From contig NZ_BDCJ01000004.1 of the NCBI RefSeq assembly GCF_001613445.1, positions 62,001 through 126,000 on the forward strand: a stretch of 64,000 nt of DNA, in the 5' to 3' direction. The stretch comes from Nocardia grenadensis NBRC 108939 (GTDB taxonomy: Bacteria; Actinomycetota; Actinomycetes; Mycobacteriales; Mycobacteriaceae). Both the position numbers and the translations under genes were made by a program. The notes beneath the pieces were generated by a model, which was not told the DNA's origin, made no database searches, and worked only from the letters and a program-made list of their open reading frames with translations. Shown here one piece after another: positions 20,086-28,124 of the stretch (its first letter is position 1; each line of letters begins with the position of its first letter).

Positions 20086-20540
20086 ACCGAAGTCCTCCGC
20101 CTCCGGTTTCCGGATCGCCGCGCTCGGCCGGGAGGATCCTGCCGACCACGCGGCGACTTCGGCTCCGGGCGGATCCGGTCCAGCACCCGGCGGCAGCTCC
20201 CCACTGACGCGTGGCTCGCCGACCACAGACGGCGGTAGGCGACCGGCGCCGTCGCGGTATCGCATCGCGCAGCCCGCGCCGCCGCGGCATGTCGTATGAA
20301 CCCGCGGTCAGACAGCGGCGCCGGCGGACGGGAGGGCCACGGTCTGCGGGGCACTGGCGCGGCAGACCGCGTGACTGCCCGAAACCACGGAGTCATATCA
20401 CGTAGAGCCGCCGACCGCGGATCGAACCACAGGGTCACGATGGGCCGTACGCGGTGAATGACGGCGGAACTCGGGCGTGTACTTCGCCCAAGCGCGCGTT
20501 GTCCCCGATCCATATGTGGGCACGCGCACACCTTCTATTT
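20086..20540. other. Non-coding stretch after nuoN
   Basis: 455 bp in which no reading frame shows recognisable protein features. The part nearest nuoN is GC-rich; the last ~60 bp becomes AT-richer and leads into the MarR operator. No tRNA or clear terminator was seen. Confidence 0.5.
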
Positions 20541-20587
20541 GTTGATTAGCACAAGCAACAAACTTATAGTTGATTAGCGCAAGCAAC
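20541..20587 (+). promoter_or_regulatory. Doubled palindromic operator upstream of the MarR-exporter operon
   Basis: Two copies of a 19-bp imperfect palindrome, gttgattagcacaagcaac (20541-20559) and gttgattagcgcaagcaac (20569-20587), are spaced 28 bp start to start. Each has half-sites GTTGnTT and AAnCAAC around a 5-bp centre. They lie 20-67 bp before the marR ATG in an AT-rich patch that must contain the promoter. Autoregulation by the encoded MarR protein is the natural inference. Confidence 0.8.
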
Positions 20588-20607
20588 TAATAAGGTCTGG
20601 AGCACGC

Positions 20608-21165
20608 ATGGGAGTTCCCCCCGACACCGCACAGGGCATCCTCGACGAACTGTTCCTCATCAGTCGAGCGCTCCGCCGATCCCTCGCGCAACCCGAGGAA
20701 GGCCGGCTGCTGCCGGGCGGGATCAGCGTCCTGGTCAACCTGGAATCGGCCGGCCCGTGCCGGCAGGTCGACCTGGCCACCCAGATAGGTATCAGCGCCT
20801 CGGCCATGAGCCGGCACATCACCGAACTGGTCGCCGACGGTTACGTCCTGCGCAATACCGATCCCAGCGACGGACGAGCCATCCGCGTCGAGGTCTCCCC
20901 CGCCGGCCACGAACTACTGGCCCGGATCCGGGAATCACGGGTCCGGGGCCTGCAGGAGGTCTTGGCCGATTGGACCGTGGACGACGCCGAACACGCCCAC
21001 CAGATCCTGCACATTCTCCGGAGCCGACTCATCGCCCGGGACAGTCGCGACGCCGCGACCGACAACCAGAAACTTCCGCACAGCTCATCGTCGGCGGATA
21101 CGCAGCGCAGCGTCACCGAACAACACGAGCCGGAATCCAAAGAAAGTCAGGAAATAGATGTCTAG
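20608..21165 (+). CDS. MarR-family transcriptional regulator
   Basis: A 185-residue winged-helix regulator. The recognition helix region reads RQVDLATQIGISASAMSRHITEL (about residues 52-74) and the wing is DPSDGRAIRVEVSPAG. The ~40 residues after residue 145 are a polar, probably disordered tail longer than in typical ~150-residue MarR proteins. It likely represses itself and the overlapping exporter gene through the doubled palindrome upstream, and is released by a small phenolic or drug-like ligand. The ATG at 20608 follows a weak ctggag. The 3' end overlaps the exporter start by 8 bases. Confidence 0.9.
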   Translation: MGVPPDTAQGILDELFLISRALRRSLAQPEEGRLLPGGISVLVNLESAGPCRQVDLATQIGISASAMSRHITELVADGYVLRNTDPSDGRAIRVEVSPAGHELLARIRESRVRGLQEVLADWTVDDAEHAHQILHILRSRLIARDSRDAATDNQKLPHSSSSADTQRSVTEQHEPESKESQEIDV

Positions 21166-22798
21166 TCCAGTCGAGGCGGTGACGCGGCGGGACCCCTACG
21201 CGATGAGCCACCGTGAGGTCCTGGAATCGCTCACCGGGCTGCTGGCCGCACTGTTCACCGCGCTGCTCAGTACCACGATCGTGGCGACCGCGTTGCCCAC
21301 GATCATCGGCGATCTACAGGCTTCGCAGACCGCCTACGCATGGGTGATCACCACCGCGCTGCTGGCCAACGCGGCGTCCACCCCGATCTGGGGCAAACTC
21401 GCCGACCTTTTCAACAAGAAGGTCCTGGTCCAGACGGCCATCGTCATCTTCGTGGCGGGCTCGGTCCTCGCCGGGTTCGCCCACGATGTGACGCTGTTGC
21501 TGACCGCCCGCGTCGTCCAGGGCATCGGGATGGGCGGGCTGACCGCGCTCGTCGTCGCCATCATCGGCAGTATCGTCGCACCGCGGGAACGCGGCCGGTA
21601 CTCCGGTTATATGGGCGCGGTGATGGCGGTATCCATGTCGGGCGGACCCATTCTCGGAGGCGTCATCGTGGACAGCCCGCTCGGCTGGCGCTGGTGCTTC
21701 TTCGTCTGCGTACCGCTCGCGCTCATCGCACTGTTCCTGCTGCAGCGCACGCTCCGGCTGCCCACCGAGCGTAAGGACGATGTGTCCATCGACTGGCTCG
21801 GCGCCGTCCTGATGACCGCCGGTGTCTCGATTCTGCTGATCTGGGTCTCCTTCGCGGGGAAGGCCGGCTACTACGAGTGGTTCTCCCGGGAATCGCTGCT
21901 GTACGTGGCGGCGGGCGTGGCACTGCTCGCGGCGACCGCCTGGGTGGAGGCACGCGCGAAGTCGCCGATCGTGCCGCTGCGGATCGTCACCGAGCGCACC
22001 ACCGGTCTGGCGATCATCGCCTCCGTCGCGGTGGGTATCGGCATGTTCGGTGCGACCACCTTCCTCGGCCAGTACTTCCAGACCTCGCGCGGTTATTCAC
22101 CGACGATCGCCGGCATCCTGACCATCCCGATGGTCGCGGGCATGCTCGTCTCCTCGGTGGCCTCGGGCCAGCTGATCACCCGGTTCGGTAAGTGGAAGGG
22201 ATTCGTCGTCGGCGGCGCCACACTGCTCGTATTCGGCTTCGCGCTGCTCTCCGCGCTCGACCACGAAACCAACCTATGGCTGGTCGGCGCGTACATCGCG
22301 GTGGTGGGCCTGGGCGTCGGCATGATGATGCAGAACCTGGTCCTGGCCGTACAGAACACCGTGAGTGTGCACGATATCGGCGCGGCCTCCAGCAACGTCG
22401 CCTTCTTCCGCACCTTCGGCGGCGCCATCGGGGTCTCGGTGCTGGGTTCGGTCCTGGCGACCCGGGTCGGCGAGTTGTCGGCCCAGGGATTCGCCCGGCT
22501 GGGTATCCAGACCTCCTCGGGTGGCGGCAGCAATCTCGATCTGGACAGCCTGCCCGCACCGGTCGCCACCATCGTGCGCACCTCCTACGGCGACGCGACC
22601 GGCCGGATCTTCCTGATCGCCGCGGTCGCGGCGGCGGTCGCGCTCCTGGCGACCACACTGTTGCCGAACCGCCCGCTGCGCCGCACGATCGATATCGATC
22701 CGGAGCTCGACCCGATGGGCTCCGGTGACGAGCCGGACCGGATCGACGAGGCAGAGTTCGGCGAATTCCCTCGCCGGGAACCCGCGCTGCAGAGCTGA
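21158..22798 (+). CDS. DHA2-family MFS multidrug exporter (14 TM)
   Basis: A 546-residue EmrB/QacA-type drug:H+ antiporter. The first helix contains TTIVATALPTIIGDL, the usual motif of the 14-TM DHA2 group. Loop 2-3 has GKLADLFNKK, and motif C-like GGPILGGVIV lies in helix 5. A soluble acidic C-terminal tail of ~35 residues follows the last helix. It is translationally coupled to the MarR gene, implying ligand-induced efflux of a toxic compound. A perfect terminator hairpin follows. Confidence 0.92.
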   Translation: MSSPVEAVTRRDPYAMSHREVLESLTGLLAALFTALLSTTIVATALPTIIGDLQASQTAYAWVITTALLANAASTPIWGKLADLFNKKVLVQTAIVIFVAGSVLAGFAHDVTLLLTARVVQGIGMGGLTALVVAIIGSIVAPRERGRYSGYMGAVMAVSMSGGPILGGVIVDSPLGWRWCFFVCVPLALIALFLLQRTLRLPTERKDDVSIDWLGAVLMTAGVSILLIWVSFAGKAGYYEWFSRESLLYVAAGVALLAATAWVEARAKSPIVPLRIVTERTTGLAIIASVAVGIGMFGATTFLGQYFQTSRGYSPTIAGILTIPMVAGMLVSSVASGQLITRFGKWKGFVVGGATLLVFGFALLSALDHETNLWLVGAYIAVVGLGVGMMMQNLVLAVQNTVSVHDIGAASSNVAFFRTFGGAIGVSVLGSVLATRVGELSAQGFARLGIQTSSGGGSNLDLDSLPAPVATIVRTSYGDATGRIFLIAAVAAAVALLATTLLPNRPLRRTIDIDPELDPMGSGDEPDRIDEAEFGEFPRREPALQS

Positions 22799-22816
22799 GC
22801 GGGTAACGCGTCCACC

Positions 22817-22849
22817 GGACCCCGGGTATCGCAGTGATACCCGGGGTCC
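22817..22849 (+). terminator. Strong hairpin terminator after the MarR-exporter operon
   Basis: Perfect 14-bp inverted repeat: ggaccccgggtatc (22817-22830) and its complement (22836-22849) with a 5-nt loop gcagt. It lies 18 bp past the exporter stop. No U-tract follows, as is common in this group. Confidence 0.85.
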
Positions 22850-22934
22850 TCCGTATGTGCCGGCCGCCGGATCCCACACCGGCACCGCGGTTCTCCCCCG
22901 GCCGCGCCGGTGACCGATGCCCTACGACCGGGCG

Positions 22935-22940
22935 TAGTAT
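22935..22940 (+). promoter_or_regulatory. Leaderless -10 box for membrane protein gene
   Basis: TAGTAT ends 6 nt before the GTG at 22947, and there is no Shine-Dalgarno. The transcript would start on the initiation codon. Confidence 0.5.
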
Positions 22941-22946
22941 CAAAGC

Positions 22947-23474
22947 GTGCCAGCCTCCGGACCGACCCCCGCGCACCTGCGCGGCGCGTTCGTGGGCGCG
23001 GCGTCGGCGACGGTGAGTATCGCCGCCCACGCGGCCGGTGGCGGTGTGGTCACGCTCGGATGCGCGGCGACCGTCCTGCTGTCGGCCGGGTGCGCGCTCG
23101 CCGGTGCGCTGGCGTTCTCGCTGCGCCCGGGACACGGACCGGTGTCACTGATGGCGCTGCTCGCGCTGGGGCAGACGATCGGCCACAGCGCGCTCGCCGT
23201 CGCCCCGGGGCACCACCACGGCGTGATACCGAATGCACCGATGCTGGCGGCGCATCTGCTGGCGATTCCGGTGGGCGCCGTACTCATCCATACCGCGGAA
23301 CGTGCCGTCCGCTGGGCGGTCTCGCGGCTGCAGAAAGCACTGCGCGAGCACGCCTTCCACGGCTTCTCACTCCCGCGCGCCACAGCCGTCGCGGAATCGG
23401 ATCAGCGAGCGGCCCGGCACCCACTCCTGTCCTCGGGGTCCGGGACCCGCGGACCGCCCCTGCTGCCCGCCTAG
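22947..23474 (+). CDS. Small integral membrane protein next to copper chaperone gene
   Basis: A 175-residue protein with four hydrophobic helices at about residues 14-30, 33-57, 67-86 and 97-117, then a hydrophilic C-terminal tail of ~50 residues. A His-rich loop (APGHHHGVIPN) between helices 3 and 4 could bind metal. It starts on GTG behind a leaderless promoter. The following genes encode a PCu(A)C copper chaperone and a DyP peroxidase, so a role in copper or haem-enzyme handling at the membrane is possible but inferred from context. I do not recognise a named family. Confidence 0.7.
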   Translation: MPASGPTPAHLRGAFVGAASATVSIAAHAAGGGVVTLGCAATVLLSAGCALAGALAFSLRPGHGPVSLMALLALGQTIGHSALAVAPGHHHGVIPNAPMLAAHLLAIPVGAVLIHTAERAVRWAVSRLQKALREHAFHGFSLPRATAVAESDQRAARHPLLSSGSGTRGPPLLPA

Positions 23475-23667
23475 CATTTTCGCCCGCGGCTCCCCGATCC
23501 GTATCCGGATCCGGTGCCCGGGCGACCACGCGTCGACAAGCCCGTTCACCACTGCCCCGCACGACGCGGCACACCGGCCCGCGTCGGCGCCGGTGTGCGC
23601 CGACGACCGTCGTCGGTACCGGGCTGCGGCCGCGTCGGCACATCCCGTCCTCGATCGGAGTAGACCC

Positions 23668-24225
23668 ATGCCATTTCGTCCTCCGGCGTCCCCTGCGGAC
23701 GCCTCCCCCTTCCGTGTCCTGCGCGCGGTCGCCGCGGCGACCGCGGCGCCACTACTGATCCTCGGCTGCTCTTCGGCAGGCGACGTCCCGGCCACCGCCG
23801 CCGATTCGGTGACGATCAGCGACCAGTGGGCCAAGGCCGCCGACAGCGGCATGTCGGCCGCATTCGGTGAACTGCACAATGCCGGCGACCGGGAGGTCAC
23901 GGTCGTCGCGGCGAGCAGTCCGGTCTCCGCCACAGTCGAATTGCACGAAGTGGCCACCGACAGCGGCGGAACACCGTTCATGCGCCCCAGGGCAGGCGGC
24001 TTCGTCATCCCGGCCCGCGGCGAACTGAGTCTGGTGCCGGGCGGGGAGCACATCATGTTCATCGGCCTGCACGGTGCCCTGCGCACCGGAACCGATGCCC
24101 CGATCACCCTGACCTTCTCGGACGGATCCGCCACCACCTTCACCGCGCAGGTGCGTGATTTCTCCGGTAACCAGGAGGACTACCGGCCCGACGGCGGGGC
24201 CCAACCGCCCGCGCACAGTGACTGA
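23668..24225 (+). CDS. PCu(A)C-domain copper chaperone lipoprotein
   Basis: A 185-residue exported protein. A signal peptide ends in a lipobox (LILGC), predicting a lipid-anchored protein outside the membrane. The cupredoxin-like PCu(A)C domain follows, with the copper ligands recognisable as His in ELHEV, Met in PFMRP, and His/Met in GEHIMF, fitting H-x10-M-x(~20)-H-x-M. Such proteins deliver Cu(I) to extracellular cuproenzymes. The ATG at 23668 is preceded by cggag. The 3' end overlaps the DyP peroxidase start by 8 bases, so the two are co-expressed. Confidence 0.9.
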   Translation: MPFRPPASPADASPFRVLRAVAAATAAPLLILGCSSAGDVPATAADSVTISDQWAKAADSGMSAAFGELHNAGDREVTVVAASSPVSATVELHEVATDSGGTPFMRPRAGGFVIPARGELSLVPGGEHIMFIGLHGALRTGTDAPITLTFSDGSATTFTAQVRDFSGNQEDYRPDGGAQPPAHSD

Positions 24226-25408
24226 GCGCGCCCGGCCCGGGGTGGCCCGGCGCCGCTTCCTCGGCGGCAGCGCCGCCGGTGCGGTGGGACTCGGAGTGGG
24301 TGCGGCGGTATTCGCCGGGGCGCGCGGGTCCGGCGCCACAGGCCCGGCGACCGAACCGTTCCACGGCGCCCACCAGGCCGGAATCGCGACCACGCCGCAG
24401 GCCCACGCCACCTTCGTCGCCATGGATCTGCGTCCTGGGACCGCGCGCGACGATATCGTGGGCGCCCTGCGGATCTGGACCGACGACGCCGCCCGTCTCA
24501 CCCAGGGTCGGCCCGCCCTGGCCGATACCGAACCGGAACTGGCCGCACGGCCCGCCCGGCTCACTGTCACGATCGGGCTGGGCGCCACGGTTTTCCAACG
24601 CTGTGGGCTCGAGGCGCGGCGCCCACCCTGGCTGGCGCCGTTACCGCCGTTTCCCATCGACCGGCTCGACCCCGGCTACTGCGGCGGGGACCTGCTGTTG
24701 CAGGTATGCGCCGAGGAGCAGACGACGGTGTCGCACGCGGTGCGGGTGCTGTGCCGGAGCGTGCGATCGCTGATGTCGGTGCGCTGGGTGCAGCGCGGCT
24801 TCCGGGACGGTCCGCCCGGTGGCACGCCCCGGAATCTGATGGGCCAGATCGACGGCACCGCGAATCTCACGTCCGGTCCCGATTTCGATCGGCTGGTGTG
24901 GGACGACGGGGCCGCGCACCCGTGGCTTGCCGGGGGGACCTCGCTCGTAGTGCGCCGGATAGCGATGACGTTGGACACCTGGGACGAGATCGACCCCGCC
25001 GCCCGGGAGTTCACCGTCGGCCGGACTCTCGGCACCGGCGCACCGCTGACCGGTACGGAGGAATTCGACGAACCGGATTTCACCGCGGTGGACGCGAACG
25101 GGATCGCGGTGATTCCACCGTCATCGCATATCGCCCGCGCCCATCACCGGCACGACGGTGAACGATTCCTCCGGCGCGCCTACAACTACGACGACGCCCC
25201 GGACCCGGCTGCGATCTCGAATTCCGGCCTGCTCTTCGCCGCCTACCAGCGCGATGTGCTGACCCAGTTCCTGCCCGTCCAGCAGCGGCTGGCCGAATTC
25301 GACGCACTCAACGTCTGGACGACTCCGATCGGCTCGGCGGTGTTCGCCGTGCCGCCCGGAGCCCGTGGCGCCGACGAGTACATCGGCCAGACCCTGTTCG
25401 AAACGTGA
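24218..25408 (+). CDS. Tat-exported DyP-type haem peroxidase
   Basis: A 396-residue dye-decolourising peroxidase. The N-terminus holds a twin-arginine signal (VARRRFLGGS) followed by a hydrophobic Ala/Gly stretch. The GxxDG motif carrying the catalytic Asp is GQIDGT in mid-protein, and the proximal haem His is in HIARAHH near residue 310. It oxidises phenolic or dye-like substrates, or another exported enzyme, with H2O2. In Streptomyces a DyP enzyme (DtpA) works with an extracellular copper chaperone in maturing a copper oxidase, and the overlap with the PCu(A)C gene here fits such a link. The GTG at 24218 is chosen because it gives the compact Tat signal. Confidence 0.92.
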   Translation: MTERARPGVARRRFLGGSAAGAVGLGVGAAVFAGARGSGATGPATEPFHGAHQAGIATTPQAHATFVAMDLRPGTARDDIVGALRIWTDDAARLTQGRPALADTEPELAARPARLTVTIGLGATVFQRCGLEARRPPWLAPLPPFPIDRLDPGYCGGDLLLQVCAEEQTTVSHAVRVLCRSVRSLMSVRWVQRGFRDGPPGGTPRNLMGQIDGTANLTSGPDFDRLVWDDGAAHPWLAGGTSLVVRRIAMTLDTWDEIDPAAREFTVGRTLGTGAPLTGTEEFDEPDFTAVDANGIAVIPPSSHIARAHHRHDGERFLRRAYNYDDAPDPAAISNSGLLFAAYQRDVLTQFLPVQQRLAEFDALNVWTTPIGSAVFAVPPGARGADEYIGQTLFET

Positions 25409-25413
25409 GCCGG

Positions 25414-25448
25414 TGGCCGATGCCGGTGCCGGACATCGGCATCGGCCA
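25414..25448. terminator. Hairpin between convergent DyP and membrane-protein genes
   Basis: tggccgatgcc (25414-25424) and ggcatcggcca (25438-25448) pair perfectly over 11 bp with a 13-nt loop. It lies in the 46-bp gap between two converging genes and can act in both directions. Confidence 0.7.
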
Positions 25449-25454
25449 TCCGGA

Positions 25455-25814
25455 TCAGGTCCAGAGCACCGCGATCAGCACATTCACGATCGCCAGACCG
25501 CCCGCGGCATCCGGCATCCACGTGGGATCCTTGCCGCGCTTGACGTCGGCCCGGCTCATTTCGGCGAAGGCGGCCACCAGCACGGAGATCACCAGCTTGA
25601 CCCCGATCTTCACCATGTTCAGATCTTTGTCCAGGGAGGTCAACGACTCCGCCAGGCCGACCAGCACCACCCCGGTGATGAGCTGCGCCCGGGCACCCCA
25701 GACCATCACCGCGTTCACGGTGGGCCGACCGGCGGCATATCCGCCGACCACCGCTGCCATACCGAGCAGATGGGTGACGACTACGACGTTGTAGACAATT
25801 TGTGACACGTTCAC
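25455..25814 (-). CDS. Small four-helix membrane protein
   Basis: A 119-residue integral membrane protein with four helices: about residues 5-24, 29-50, 62-82 and 98-117. The frame is open upstream, but the GTG at 25814 is preceded by agga at a good distance (8 nt) and places the first helix at the N-terminus. A basic-acidic loop (SRADVKRGKDPTWMPD) precedes the last helix. It resembles conserved hypothetical membrane proteins of mycolic-acid actinobacteria; no function is known to me. Confidence 0.75.
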   Translation of the reverse strand: MNVSQIVYNVVVVTHLLGMAAVVGGYAAGRPTVNAVMVWGARAQLITGVVLVGLAESLTSLDKDLNMVKIGVKLVISVLVAAFAEMSRADVKRGKDPTWMPDAAGGLAIVNVLIAVLWT

Positions 25815-26013
25815 GTGCAAGATCCTGCCAAATACGGTGTCCGTGGGACATTCGGGCATCGGGCGGCCGACTATTGGGACGACATGGAAATGTCAGCGGT
25901 CTGGCCTGCGGATACGACAACCGTGTCAGGAACAGGCGACACGCGATGTCAGTAGCCGACGACGGGTTCTGCCGGACGGCATCGACGCACCAGCCTGCGG
26001 AACCGGCCGCGCT

Positions 26014-26330
26014 GGTGAACTGTCCGTCACGGGTCTACTGCTGGGAAATTGTGGCGTGTTCGCCGGTCGCACAGGCCCTGATGAGCCCGAAATCGGCTAC
26101 GAGATCCGCCTGTCCCGTCAGGGGCAGGGGTTGGCCGGCGAAGCTGCTCAGGCTGTCCTCGACGAAGCACTGTCCAGCGGCATACCGCGGATCTGGGCAA
26201 CCATCCGCCCACACAACACCGCCTCGCAACGCGTCGCGACCCGGATCGGCATGCAGCACCACAGCGTCGGTACAGACAGCAAAGGACGACTGCTCTACCT
26301 GGTATCACCCCCACACAGACGCCGGCCGGG
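26014..26330 (+). pseudogene. Remnant of a GNAT acetyltransferase
   Basis: One frame encodes about 100 residues of a RimJ/RimL-type acetyltransferase: LLGNCGVF, then EIGYEIRLSRQGQGLAGEAAQ (acetyl-CoA region) and RPHNTASQRVATRIGMQ. The N-terminal ~60 residues of a normal domain are missing, and no start codon gives a plausible whole protein. Downstream the frame runs on antisense into the hydrolase gene. It is therefore read as a decayed gene. Confidence 0.6.
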
Positions 26331-26369
26331 TGAGCGTCCCAGCAGGATCAGGGATCATCGGATAATCTC

Positions 26370-27623
26370 TCATCCCCGACCGCCGGATCCGAACAGGCCG
26401 ACCTCGGTGTCGAATCGATCGGGTAAGGGGTGGGGCAGCATTTCGGGTTGCGCCAGGCTGGTGATGGTTCCGACGATATCCGTTCCGATCCGTCCGAAGG
26501 CGGCGTCGAAGTAGGCGCGCAGATAGTCGCGCTGCAGGTCGATCGACCGGTCCGGGTCGATACCGCCAACGGTCCGGGTCACGGTGTCCGCGGGTAAAAG
26601 ACCGGCCGCGGCGAGTTGCGGCAGAATCGCTTGCTGGTCGCAGAAGGACATGTGCTCGGTGCCTTCCATACGCAGCGGGATTTTCAGCCCGGTGTTGTTC
26701 GGCCAGCCCGGCTGCCAGCCCGGGTCATCCGACCACGGATAGTTCCCACTGGCCAGCATCAGCAGCGGCCGGTCGAGGCCGTCGGTAGCGACCGAGCCGA
26801 GGATGGGGCCGTCGAGGTTGGCTCCGGCGCGGATCCGGGGATCGTCGTGGATCGCCTGGGCGGTAGTCGATCCGCCGAGTGAATGGCCGAACATCCCGAC
26901 CTTCGACAGATCCAGGCGGGCGGCCAGTGCAGGCGGAAGTACCTGTTGAGAGTCGGGGCCGCCGGCGGCTTCGGCGAACCGGTCCAGCACGAACCGGGTA
27001 TCGGCGACCCGGGTCGGTAACAGGAGGTCGCGCAGCACTTCCTGCGGAGAGTCCAGCGCCACCTCGGTCACTGTTTCCCGGCCGTCGGGGAAGTGGACCG
27101 AGAACGCTTCGTGGGTGTGGTTGATGGCCACCACCGCGTAGCCGTGGCCGGCGAGATCCTCGGCTTGGGCGGTACTCCAGCCGGTGGTGTCGGTCATTCC
27201 CGGGGATTTCAGCAGGATCGGAAACCGGCCGTGACCGGTCAGGGCGGGCGCGTCCTGGTGGCTGTGGCTGGGCGCGAGAATCCAGCTTCCCTCGGGTACT
27301 CCGAGTTCGTCGAGATAGGCGTTCTGCGCCTGTCGGCCGCCGGACGGCATCCATGGCGCCGCCGGCGCTCCGCGATCCACGGCGGCGGGGTACCAGATTT
27401 GGACCATCAACTCCCGCCGCTGATCCGGATGCCACGGGTCAGCGCGGCCGGAATCGACCAGATGCACTTCGGTGACACCCACCGAATACGGCCCGGTCGG
27501 GGCAGGAAGCCTGAGCGCCACCGCCGCGGCCGGCGGCGCCGGGTCGGTATACGCCACACCGGCATTACCTGTGACGGCCGCCAGTACGACAGCCAACACG
27601 AGCCCGAATCGTCGTAACTTCAT
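26370..27623 (-). CDS. Secreted alpha/beta hydrolase (PAF-acetylhydrolase/lipase-like)
   Basis: A 417-residue exported hydrolase. A basic start (MKLRRFG) and hydrophobic segment form a Sec signal. The nucleophile elbow GHSLGG is near residue 240, with a candidate oxyanion stretch LLKSPGM and a His in EGTEHMSF as likely base. The domain resembles platelet-activating-factor acetylhydrolase/cutinase-like esterases of actinobacteria, acting on short acyl esters or lipids outside the cell. The frame extends to a TTG at 27644, but the ATG at 27623 gives the normal signal peptide. Confidence 0.85.
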   Translation of the reverse strand: MKLRRFGLVLAVVLAAVTGNAGVAYTDPAPPAAAVALRLPAPTGPYSVGVTEVHLVDSGRADPWHPDQRRELMVQIWYPAAVDRGAPAAPWMPSGGRQAQNAYLDELGVPEGSWILAPSHSHQDAPALTGHGRFPILLKSPGMTDTTGWSTAQAEDLAGHGYAVVAINHTHEAFSVHFPDGRETVTEVALDSPQEVLRDLLLPTRVADTRFVLDRFAEAAGGPDSQQVLPPALAARLDLSKVGMFGHSLGGSTTAQAIHDDPRIRAGANLDGPILGSVATDGLDRPLLMLASGNYPWSDDPGWQPGWPNNTGLKIPLRMEGTEHMSFCDQQAILPQLAAAGLLPADTVTRTVGGIDPDRSIDLQRDYLRAYFDAAFGRIGTDIVGTITSLAQPEMLPHPLPDRFDTEVGLFGSGGRG

Positions 27624-27742
27624 GCGCGTCAACGCAACCCCCAAACCACGCTACTGTTGGCCGGAACCCTACAAGATCGGCCAGCGCCCTCACAGCGTAG
27701 TGGCGTGAGTCTTCATGAATGGGCGGTTGCTGGACGAAACCG

Positions 27743-27780
27743 CTGCGGTAATCATCGCGGACCAGCAATGATTACCGCAG
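27743..27780. repeat. 13-bp perfect inverted repeat in 500-bp intergenic region
   Basis: ctgcggtaatcat (27743-27755) and atgattaccgcag (27768-27780) are perfect complements separated by 12 bp. It lies in the otherwise gene-free stretch 27624-28124, upstream of the secreted hydrolase gene. It could be an operator or a cruciform/terminator for the regulator gene that ends at 28125. Nothing else is recognisable in this stretch. Confidence 0.6.
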
Positions 27781-28124
27781 GGTTTGTCCGAGAACGCCAC
27801 CAGACGCCGGCGATATCGATCGTCCACGGGCACCGGCGCCGAACGAGCGAGCATCCACTACCGGCCGAGTCGCCCGGTGATCCACTTGGGGGGGCCGAGC
27901 ACACAACCTCGGCCGGAAACCCGCCGCGGTGACCGGTCGACCAGGGACGCGGCCGGCCGGGTGCCCGTCCGGCCGGCACCGTAACCGAGACGAGTTGGGC
28001 GGCGTGCGATCCAAGGCTCCGCCGCGATCGCGCGACGCTGTCGAACTGGTGTCGCCCGACTCGAGCAACGCCGGGCCGTCCTCCCCCACCTCGGCAGAGA
28101 ACAGGATCGGATCCGGGCGCGCCG

